The notes under the pieces are model-generated. The model worked only from the letters and a program-made list of their open reading frames with translations. It made no database searches and had not been told where the DNA came from. From the IMG/VR virus record IMGVR_UViG_3300034167_000034, positions 1-35,351 of that record: a DNA stretch of 35,351 nucleotides; one strand, written 5' to 3'. Position 1 is the first letter of the stretch. Each line of letters begins with the position of its first letter. Made by a program: the position numbers and the translations under genes. This stretch comes from a virus. This document shows, in pieces, positions 1 to 5,917 of the stretch.

Positions 1-1154
1 TAACTACTGCAATTAAAAAGTTATTGCGTTTAAAGCAACGTATTAAAGTTATTAGAGGTGGAACATCAGCTGGTAAAACATTTGGTATTCTACCTTTGTT
101 AATTGATAAAGCAATAAAAGAACCAATGCTTGAAATAAGTGTTGTATCTGAATCTATTCCACATTTAAGAAGAGGAGCATTAAAAGACTTTTTAAAAATT
201 ATAATGGCACTTGGTAGATATAAAGATGAACAGTTTAACAAATCAACTTTAAAATATACATTTGCAAATGGAAGTTATATTGAATTCTTTAGTGTTGACC
301 AACCTGACAAATTAAGAGGTGCAAGAAGGCATATTTTATACGTTAATGAGTGTAATAATATTGACTTTGATTCTTATTATCAAATGGCTATTAGAACATC
401 AGGCGATATATGGTTAGATTATAACCCTGCATCTTCTTTTTGGGTAGATAAAGAAATATTAACACAAGATAATATAGACTTTATTACATTAACATATTTA
501 GATAATGAAGCGTTATCAGATACTATTATAAAAGAAATAGAATCAGCAAAGGTAAAAGCATTAACATCTACATATTGGGCTAATTGGTGGCAAGTATATG
601 GACTTGGACAAACAGGTAGTTTAGAAGGTGTATGTATTACAGATTGGAATGAAATAGATTTACCTACAGATGCAAGAGTATTGTGTTATGGAATGGACTT
701 TGGTTATTCAAATGACCCTACAAGTTTAGTTGCTATGTATAAATACAATGATGCTTATATATTTGATGAGGTAATATACAAGAAAGGATTATTGAATAGT
801 GAAATATCAAATCTATTAAAGGCAAATGAAGTAAATGATATTGTTTATGCTGATAGTGCAGAACCAAAATCAATAGCTGAATTGAATAGTTATGGACATA
901 ATGTGTTACCAGTATCAAAAGGAAAAGATAGTATCGTATATGGCATTAATTTAATCAATCAAAACAAGATATATGTAACATCAAGAAGTAAGAATCTAAT
1001 TAACGAATTAAGAAACTACATTTGGTTAACAGATAAAACAGGAGTAAAAATGAATAAACCAATAGATGCTTATAATCACGCAATAGATGCTATGAGATAT
1101 GCAGCCACATCACATTTAGAAAACCCAAACAAAGGAACTTACTTTATATACTAA
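1..1154 (+). CDS. terL: Terminase large subunit A (5' end cut by window edge)
   Basis: Motor ATPase and nuclease that packages concatemeric phage DNA into proheads. The frame is open to base 1, so the true start lies just upstream; numbering here counts the TTG at position 24 as residue 1. Walker A is GGTSAGKT (12-19) and the Walker B-like strand is ILYVNE (104-109). The C-terminal RNase H-fold nuclease shows acidic residues in DFGYSND (225-231), ADSAEP (D277) and IDAYNHAIDAMRY (D355). The protein ends in NKGTYFIY. A second large terminase at 31983-33191 has a different ATPase half but a related nuclease half and nearly the same last residues. The stop overlaps the start of the next small gene (TAATG). 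The family call is firm; which small terminase it works with is not visible. Confidence 0.93.
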   Translation, partial: TTAIKKLLRLKQRIKVIRGGTSAGKTFGILPLLIDKAIKEPMLEISVVSESIPHLRRGALKDFLKIIMALGRYKDEQFNKSTLKYTFANGSYIEFFSVDQPDKLRGARRHILYVNECNNIDFDSYYQMAIRTSGDIWLDYNPASSFWVDKEILTQDNIDFITLTYLDNEALSDTIIKEIESAKVKALTSTYWANWWQVYGLGQTGSLEGVCITDWNEIDLPTDARVLCYGMDFGYSNDPTSLVAMYKYNDAYIFDEVIYKKGLLNSEISNLLKANEVNDIVYADSAEPKSIAELNSYGHNVLPVSKGKDSIVYGINLINQNKIYVTSRSKNLINELRNYIWLTDKTGVKMNKPIDAYNHAIDAMRYAATSHLENPNKGTYFIY

Positions 1155-1303
1155 TGACATACGGAGAAATAATTGCAGTAATACAATGTTATATACATCA
1201 CGTTAAAGATATACAAGTGGTTATTAATTTGCCACGTAATATAGGTGAGATTAGAAAGATGCAAGAAATGTATAAGGTTGCAAGTGCTTACCTTTTGCAG
1301 TAG
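1154..1303 (+). CDS. Conserved 49-aa phage protein after terL
   Basis: Unknown function. The start overlaps the terminase stop (TAATG), which suggests translational coupling. A copy follows the second terminase at 33191-33340 with the same length and mostly conservative changes; the central segment NLPRNIGEI and MQEMYKVASAY are identical, so it is under selection. The sequence is predicted helical, without a signal peptide or membrane segment. The position suggests a packaging-related or head-completion role, but that is inference from location only. Confidence 0.75.
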   Translation: MTYGEIIAVIQCYIHHVKDIQVVINLPRNIGEIRKMQEMYKVASAYLLQ

Positions 1304-1388
1304 GATAACTATTAAAATTAGGGTTTATCTTTACATCAAAAGTAATGTTAAATAAATGTTAAAGTAAAATATAAATAACAAAAAGTAT

Positions 1389-1396
1389 TATATTTG
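1389..1396 (+). promoter_or_regulatory. Promoter -7 element of the post-terminase unit
   Basis: TATATTTG matches the Bacteroidetes -7 consensus TAnnTTTG exactly and lies 30 bases before the next start codon. No good -33 TTG is seen at the usual distance. The element and about 55 surrounding bases are conserved in copy 2 (33378-33385). It would drive the small genes and the structured RNA down to the terminator at 2011. Confidence 0.6.
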
Positions 1397-1426
1397 TAAA
1401 ATATATTTAATCTTAAAACAAACAAT

Positions 1427-1645
1427 ATGAAAACAGCAATCCAAGAATTATTTAGTCAATTACAAATAGAGCATCCAGCTTTATTTAACACAAACACTTT
1501 AGAAGGCAGACAATTTGTAAATGATTATTACAAGTTCTTTGAATTAGAAAAGCAACAGATTAAAACTGCTTTTTTTTATGGAGGTAGTGGCAATTTAAAT
1601 GATGATGAATACTATACAGAAACATTTAAAATAGAAACATTATGA
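1427..1645 (+). CDS. 72-aa EKQQI-type small phage protein, present only in copy 1
   Basis: Unknown function. The protein contains LEKQQIKTAF followed by a Gly-rich turn and an acidic tail. It resembles in layout the 53-aa protein at 31289-31450 (EMEKQQIQSAFEKG); small proteins of this kind are common in Bacteroidetes phages. It is preceded by an A-rich leader (AAACAAACA) and overlaps the next gene by ATGA. In the second unit this gene is absent: the same leader runs straight into the 57-aa gene, so it is a clean insertion or deletion of about 216 bp. Confidence 0.7.
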   Translation: MKTAIQELFSQLQIEHPALFNTNTLEGRQFVNDYYKFFELEKQQIKTAFFYGGSGNLNDDEYYTETFKIETL

Positions 1646-1815
1646 AACAATACGAAGTTAAAGGTTGGTACAGATATGCTGACAACGAAAAAGATTATGA
1701 GTATGCTAATATAATAGCAGAAAATGAACAGATGGTTATTACACTATTCAAAGATATGTTTAAACAGGACTTCTTTGCAATAGATATAAAGGAAATTACT
1801 AATGCTAACTGTTAA
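1642..1815 (+). CDS. Conserved 57-aa protein preceding the structured RNA
   Basis: Unknown function. Begins MKQYEVKGWYRYADNEKDYE and ends ITNANC. The homologue at 33416-33589 has the same length; about ten base differences in 174 give several silent and several conservative changes, so it is a real gene. Predicted mixed alpha/beta, small, soluble, aromatic-rich. Its stop lies directly against the 5' end of the conserved RNA, so mRNA and RNA share one promoter and one terminator. It may act with the RNA or simply host it; nothing in the sequence decides. Confidence 0.75.
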   Translation: MKQYEVKGWYRYADNEKDYEYANIIAENEQMVITLFKDMFKQDFFAIDIKEITNANC

Positions 1816-2011
1816 TTAATGATGGTGCTAAAAGGATGAAAAAGGTTTAACAGTAATCTGGAGTACAAGCAAATCATTAGTCAGTAAACCTGCTCTTATG
1901 TAAGCATCGGAGCTGATAATCCGAAATGGCTATAAGAAAAACACAAGGTTAGTAATTTAATTAAAGTACCAGTAGAGCTTCCCGTAAGAACAGCCTTCTG
2001 GTCTTTTTTTT
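1816..2011 (+). ncRNA. Conserved structured RNA downstream of terL, copy 1
   Basis: No credible ORF. The copy at 33590-33785 is identical except for one base (1912, G here, A there), far more conserved than the adjacent genes. Visible pairings: P2 pairs 1843-1851 (AGGTTTAAC) with 1884-1891 (GTAAACCT), one bulged A. Seven bases TAATGAT (1817-1823) pair with ATCATTA (1873-1879) inside the P2 loop, forming a potential pseudoknot. P3 pairs TCTTAT (1894-1899) with ATAAGA (1932-1937), extended by AGC/GCT (1903-1905/1929-1931) and CGG/CCG (1908-1910/1921-1923). The single variable base is in the apical loop of P3. The 3' end is an intrinsic terminator. I do not recognise the family; a regulatory RNA or a packaging-associated RNA are possibilities, both inferred. 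Confidence 0.75.
1968..2011 (+). terminator. Intrinsic terminator of the structured RNA
   Basis: ACCAG (1968-1972) pairs with CTGGT (1998-2002). Inside is a small CTT/AAG hairpin with a CCCGT loop, and eight T follow (2004-2011). The whole element is identical in copy 2 (33742-33785). Confidence 0.8.
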
Positions 2012-2059
2012 GTTTAATACAATTTACACTTTATTTTATTATTATAAAAAACAAATCAA

Positions 2060-2740
2060 ATGAAGTTAGAAATAACAATACCAACTAAATTAAGTGAAAT
2101 AAAACTTTCAGAGTATCAGGCTTTTTTAAAGATAGCTAAAGACAATGAAGATTCAGAATTTCTACATCAAAAGATGGTACAGATATTTTGCGGAATAGAT
2201 TTAAAAGAAGTTGCTTCAATTAAATATAAAGATGTAAATGATATAACTACATCTATTGGAAATATGTTTAACCAGAATCATTCTTTTATACCTACATTTA
2301 AAATGGGTGGAACTGAATTTGGTTTTATTCCTAATTTAGAAGATATGACATTTGGAGAATATACTGATTTAGATACGTATATAACTGATTGGGATGAGAT
2401 ACATAAAGCAATGGCAGTATTGTATAGACCAATTAAAAAGAAGGGCTTAAATGGCACGTATGAGATTGAAGATTATAATGGAACAATAACCTATGCTGAA
2501 GTAATGAAGTTTGCACCATTAGATGTTTGTTTAGGTGCAACGGTTTTTTTTTATCGTTTAGGCAACGAATTATTGAAAGCTACGATAGCTTATTTGGAGA
2601 AGGACACGGAGGTACAGAATATTCTGCAACAGCAAACTTCGGACAAAAGTGGGGATGGTATAGTTCAATCTATGCTCTTGCTCAAGGAGACCTTAACAGA
2701 TTTGACGCAGTTACAAGATTACCAATTAATCAATGTTTAA
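2060..2740 (+). CDS. Tail assembly chaperone, short (zero-frame) form
   Basis: 226-aa protein lying among tail genes, upstream of the tape measure. In long-tailed phages this slot holds the gpG/gpGT-type chaperone that binds the tape measure during tail assembly. Nine T (2544-2552) lie at codons 162-165, and a second open frame continues after the run, which is the hallmark of this gene class. The first 164 residues are almost identical to copy 2 (33893-34573). After the slip the zero-frame tail is less constrained: the stretch near residues 195-210 differs non-conservatively between copies. The start follows an A-rich leader without a Shine-Dalgarno site. The chaperone call rests on position, frameshift architecture and conservation rather than a recognised domain. 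Confidence 0.8.
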   Translation: MKLEITIPTKLSEIKLSEYQAFLKIAKDNEDSEFLHQKMVQIFCGIDLKEVASIKYKDVNDITTSIGNMFNQNHSFIPTFKMGGTEFGFIPNLEDMTFGEYTDLDTYITDWDEIHKAMAVLYRPIKKKGLNGTYEIEDYNGTITYAEVMKFAPLDVCLGATVFFYRLGNELLKATIAYLEKDTEVQNILQQQTSDKSGDGIVQSMLLLKETLTDLTQLQDYQLINV

Positions 2741-2808
2741 CATACCTAACATTTGAAAAAGAAAAGAATAAAATAGAAGCTGATTTAATTAAAAGACAGA
2801 ATAGATGA
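2060..2808 (+). CDS. Tail assembly chaperone, long form by -1 frameshift (gpGT-like)
   Basis: Ribosomes slipping back one base in the T run would join codons 1-164 of the 2060 frame to 85 codons read from 2551, giving about 249 aa. The new C-terminus is rich in aromatic and charged residues (WGWYSSIYALAQGD, then LPINQCLTYLTFEKEKN) and ends four bases into the next gene. Comparing the two copies, changes in this frame are conservative (KW to RY, I to L, L to I, A to S), while the overlapping zero frame changes freely. This shows that the -1 frame is translated. A shorter ORF beginning at 2527 is this downstream half, not an independent gene. Confidence 0.78.
2545..2551 (+). other. -1 ribosomal frameshift slippery site
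   Basis: T TTT TTT in the zero frame, inside a run of nine T (2544-2552). Copy 2 has the same run (34377-34385). A perfect short hairpin, AAGCTA-CGA-TAGCTT, lies about 25 bases downstream and is also conserved; this is farther than usual for a stimulator. The T run could also promote RNA polymerase slippage. Confidence 0.72.
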
Positions 2809-3260
2809 CATCACATTATTACGAAATAACACAAGCAATTAAGAACCAATTAAAGGAAGATTTATTTGTAAATACAGTTACTATTGGAGATATATTTAAA
2901 GTTGATTTAAACAAGCTTACAATCTTTCCTTTGAGCCATATTATAATTAATTCAGCAACATATTTAGGTTCAACTTGGAATTACAATGTGTCTATATTAT
3001 GTATGGATATTGTAGATGAAAGTAAATCATTAACAACTGATATATTTTTAGGTAATGACAATGAGCAAGATGTTTTAAATACACAATTAATGGTAGTTAA
3101 TAGATTCTTGGAAGTATTAAGAATGGGTAAATTTGGAGATGATTATGAATTAGCAGGCACACCATCTTGTGAATTCTTTACAGAAAGATTTGAAAATAAA
3201 TTAGCAGGAGTTACAGTTACTTTTGATATGGTAATACAAAACCAAATGAGCAAATGTTAG
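2805..3260 (+). CDS. Putative tail terminator / tail completion protein
   Basis: 151-aa protein directly after the chaperone frames, overlapping the long-form stop by four bases (ATGA). Layout resembles small tail-terminator proteins of Bacteroidetes siphophages: an N-terminal helix (YYEITQAIKNQL), a beta-rich core containing YNVSILCMDIVDESKS, a DNEQDVLNTQ helix, and a C-terminal strand pair around ENKLAGVTVTFDMVIQNQM. Such proteins form a ring capping the tail tube. The copy at 34638-35093 differs at only one residue (L to M in ENKLAG), showing strong constraint. The assignment is by remembered family resemblance and neighbourhood and could be wrong in detail; a structural protein of the tail or connector is safe. 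Confidence 0.65.
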   Translation: MTSHYYEITQAIKNQLKEDLFVNTVTIGDIFKVDLNKLTIFPLSHIIINSATYLGSTWNYNVSILCMDIVDESKSLTTDIFLGNDNEQDVLNTQLMVVNRFLEVLRMGKFGDDYELAGTPSCEFFTERFENKLAGVTVTFDMVIQNQMSKC

Positions 3261-3760
3261 AAGTTCAAAAGACTTTAATTAAATTCAGGGATTATGTTAT
3301 CCAACAATCAAGAAGTAATTTAACCAAAAGTGGAAAGAATAGTTCTAAAGAACTTTATAATTCTATTAAAGGTGAAATTGTAACTGACAAAGGATTTAAC
3401 ATAGTTGGCTTTTCTATGGTTGATTATGGTATTTATCAGGATAAAGGAGTTTCTGGTAAGATTAAAAAATACAATACACCATATAGTTATAAAAATAAAA
3501 TGCCTCCTGCAAAAGCATTTGATAAATGGATGGTAAGAAAAGGTATTGCACCAAGAAACGCTAAAGGAGAATTTCAATCAAGAAAAGGTTTGCAATATGC
3601 AATAACAAGAAGTATATTTTTAAATGGAATTAAACCTTCTTTATTTTTCACTAAACCATTTGAAGCAGGATATAAAAAATATATAGATGTAGATTTAATA
3701 AAAGCATTTGGACAAGATGTTGAAACAATGGTAGATTATAATTTAAAAGATATAAAATAA
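3254..3760 (+). CDS. HK97 gp10-like neck/tail completion protein
   Basis: 168-aa protein overlapping the preceding gene by seven bases. It has an N-terminal helix, a central DYGIYQDKGVSGK segment, then YSYKNKMPPAKAFDKWMVRKGI, and the phrase GIKPSLFFTKPFEAGY near the end. This layout (position-of-body motif, Pro-rich loop, KPFFxxPF) matches the gp10-like head-tail joining or minor tail proteins of siphophages. The partial copy at the window end (35087 onward) is nearly identical over its first 88 residues. It probably acts at the head-tail junction or in tail maturation. Confidence 0.65.
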   Translation: MLEVQKTLIKFRDYVIQQSRSNLTKSGKNSSKELYNSIKGEIVTDKGFNIVGFSMVDYGIYQDKGVSGKIKKYNTPYSYKNKMPPAKAFDKWMVRKGIAPRNAKGEFQSRKGLQYAITRSIFLNGIKPSLFFTKPFEAGYKKYIDVDLIKAFGQDVETMVDYNLKDIK

Positions 3761-3782
3761 AACTAATTTAAAAATAAAAAAA

Positions 3783-4727
3783 ATGGCAATTACAACAATT
3801 AACGTAGGAACAAGTGCAAACGATAATACTGGAGACACTTTAAGAAACGCATTTATTACAACAAACACTAACTTTTCTACTTTAACAAATGTAGATAACA
3901 CAAGCGATGCAAATAAACCAGTATCAACTGCAACTCAAACTGCATTAAATTTAAAAGCACCTTTAGCAAGTCCAACTATTACGGGTACATTAACAACGGT
4001 AAATGATGCGGTTATTAATGGGGTTAAAGTTGGAAAAGGATTAGGCAATATTGTAACCAATACGGTTGTCGGAAATACTACTTTGAACTCAAACACAACT
4101 GGAAGTTATAATTCTGCTTTAGGAAATGATTCTTTAAAATTAAACACAAGTGGAAGTTATAATTCTGCTTTTGGCTCAAGTTCTTTAGCCTCTAATACAT
4201 CCGGAACAGATAATGTTGCAATAGGTATCAATACTTTTATAAATAATTTAACAGGTAGCTTTAATACAGCTGTTGGTGCGGTTGCAGGAACAAGTATTAC
4301 TACTGAATCTAATGTAACTTGTTTAGGATATGGAGCACAAGCAAATACTTCAAATCAAATTGTTATGGGAAATACATCTGTCAATGCTTTAAAATGTAAT
4401 GTACAAACTATCACATCATTATCAGACGAAAGAGATAAAACTGATATCGTAGAAATAACAGAAGGATTAGAATTTATAAATAAATTAAAGCCAGTTACAT
4501 TTACTTGGAATCAAAGAGATGAAGGTAGAGTTGGAATTAAATCAGCTGGATTTATTGCACAAGATTTATTAGAATTACAAAACGATTCATTAATAGGTGA
4601 AAATTTAGATTTAGTTTCTGATTTAGACCCAGACCAATTAGAAGCAAGATATGGAAATCTTTTACCAGTTATGATTAAAGCTATTCAAGAATTAACTGCA
4701 AGAATTAACGTATTAGAAGGTAACTAA
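3783..4727 (+). CDS. Tail fibre with YadA-like head repeats and S74 chaperone domain
   Basis: 314-aa receptor-binding or side-fibre protein. The N-terminus (TINVGTSANDNTGDTLRNAF) is a typical fibre attachment start. Residues about 105-200 hold repeats of the type GSYNSALGNDSL, GSYNSAFGSSSL, GTDNVAIG and GSFNTAVG, like the head of trimeric adhesins. Residues about 212-314 form a peptidase S74 intramolecular chaperone with the dyad Ser214 and Lys219 in SDERDKTDI; known members trimerise the fibre and then cleave themselves off. The end LLPVMIKAIQELTARINVLEG is the usual S74 coiled coil. It sits between the neck protein and baseplate-type genes, separate from the other fibre gene at 17271-19634. 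Confidence 0.88.
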   Translation: MAITTINVGTSANDNTGDTLRNAFITTNTNFSTLTNVDNTSDANKPVSTATQTALNLKAPLASPTITGTLTTVNDAVINGVKVGKGLGNIVTNTVVGNTTLNSNTTGSYNSALGNDSLKLNTSGSYNSAFGSSSLASNTSGTDNVAIGINTFINNLTGSFNTAVGAVAGTSITTESNVTCLGYGAQANTSNQIVMGNTSVNALKCNVQTITSLSDERDKTDIVEITEGLEFINKLKPVTFTWNQRDEGRVGIKSAGFIAQDLLELQNDSLIGENLDLVSDLDPDQLEARYGNLLPVMIKAIQELTARINVLEGN

Positions 4728-5917
4728 TGGCAAATATAATATTCGCAAGAAGTCCGTATATAATTGAGATAAAAGTAGCAACTCAAACTGCAACACGTTT
4801 GACATTGGATATAAGTTCAAGTGGTGGTACTTTGCTAAAAAGTTATTCATTTTCTAAAAACATTGCATCTTCTGTGAATTATGGAACGTATTATAATATA
4901 TCTAATTTTGTATTAGAATATTTAAATAATATAAATCCAGACTATGCCAATGTAAATGAAAGTGGAAATATTTATTGTTCAGTTGTAGTTAGAAAATATA
5001 GAACGATTGCAGAAGTTGAAGCTGAAGTAGGTTCAGCAACTACTTATCTTGCAGTTGATGGCTATACGGAATATATGGATGGAATGAACTCTGATTTAAA
5101 CGTTGATTTATTACCAATGACATCAGATTTAAAAGTTTATTCAGATGATACAATTTATAGTTATACACCTGTAACACAAGTAATTCATTACAATCCAACT
5201 ATTGACCAATTTTATACAGTTGATAATACACTTATAAAAGTAGATTCAAGTATAAGTATTAATGCTTTAAATTCAAGTGATACTTTATCTTATTTTGGTT
5301 CGTATATTGATGTGCTATTACAGAAAAGTGGTTCAAATACTTATTCAGTAAAATACACCGATGGAAGTGCTACAAACTCAATTGACATCACACCGGCAAA
5401 TACTAATCCAATAGTTAAAAAAGTATTTTTACAATCACCATATTGGAACTCAACATTTCCTTATAGAGTAGGATTGTATAGAGGTAGTACTTTACTTTGG
5501 GAAAGAACAATTGATGCAGACGAAGAATGTAAATATACACCTTTGTTATGTTCGTTTATTTCAAAGAAGGGTGGCTGGGAAAATGTTTACTTTATGAAGG
5601 CAAAAGAGGACAGTACATCAATGAAAAATACAGTTTATAATTTGACACAAGATTATAATTATAATGCTTTAATAGGTCAAAAGAAAACTTTTAACACTAA
5701 TGGCGATGACACTATAAAATGTAATACAGGATGGGTGGATGAATCAATGAATATTATTTTAAAAGACTTATTATTCAGTCAGACAATATTATTAGATAGC
5801 AAACCCGTATTAATAAAAAACAAATCAATTACTTATAAAAACACATTGAAAGACAGATTGATAAATTATGAAATGGAGTTTGAATATTCTTTTGCATCAA
5901 TAAATAATGTAGTATGA
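4727..5917 (+). CDS. Conserved minor tail/baseplate protein
   Basis: 396-aa beta-rich protein whose start overlaps the fibre stop (TAATG). The C-terminal half holds ECKYTPLLCSFISKKGGWEN, CNTGWVDE and a closing segment with NYEMEFEYSF, a pattern I associate with a conserved tail gene of Bacteroidetes siphophages that precedes the large hub-like protein. No enzyme motif is seen. It likely builds part of the tail tip or fibre-holding region. Function is inferred from gene order (fibre, this gene, hub-like protein, tape measure) and not from a named domain. Confidence 0.65.
   Translation: MANIIFARSPYIIEIKVATQTATRLTLDISSSGGTLLKSYSFSKNIASSVNYGTYYNISNFVLEYLNNINPDYANVNESGNIYCSVVVRKYRTIAEVEAEVGSATTYLAVDGYTEYMDGMNSDLNVDLLPMTSDLKVYSDDTIYSYTPVTQVIHYNPTIDQFYTVDNTLIKVDSSISINALNSSDTLSYFGSYIDVLLQKSGSNTYSVKYTDGSATNSIDITPANTNPIVKKVFLQSPYWNSTFPYRVGLYRGSTLLWERTIDADEECKYTPLLCSFISKKGGWENVYFMKAKEDSTSMKNTVYNLTQDYNYNALIGQKKTFNTNGDDTIKCNTGWVDESMNIILKDLLFSQTILLDSKPVLIKNKSITYKNTLKDRLINYEMEFEYSFASINNVV

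Larger units (their letters stand above)
1152..3518 (+). repeat. Diverged duplicate block, copy 1 (partner 33189-35351)
   Basis: This block and the end of the window carry the same genes in the same order: 49-aa protein, promoter, 57-aa protein, structured RNA, frameshifted chaperone, tail terminator and gp10-like protein. Identity is roughly 95 % by eye and highest in the RNA (one difference in about 195 nt). Differences include an extra 72-aa gene and about 47 bp of spacer in this copy, and an extra stretch of about 58 bp in copy 2. Similarity drops sharply upstream of the terminase stop codon, so the left edge is a recombination-type boundary. The right edge is only the end of the window. 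Confidence 0.93.

Noticed and set aside
1900-1937. CTGATAATCCGAAA looked like a hammerhead ribozyme core
   Set aside because: The required CUGANGA is CUGAUAA here, and there is no stem II between it and GAAA; the pairing found is a simple branched hairpin.
2527-2808. Independent 93-aa gene starting at TTG 2527
   Set aside because: It is the -1 frame part of the chaperone; start codon and leader are poor and the upstream fusion explains it. The same holds for 34360-34641.
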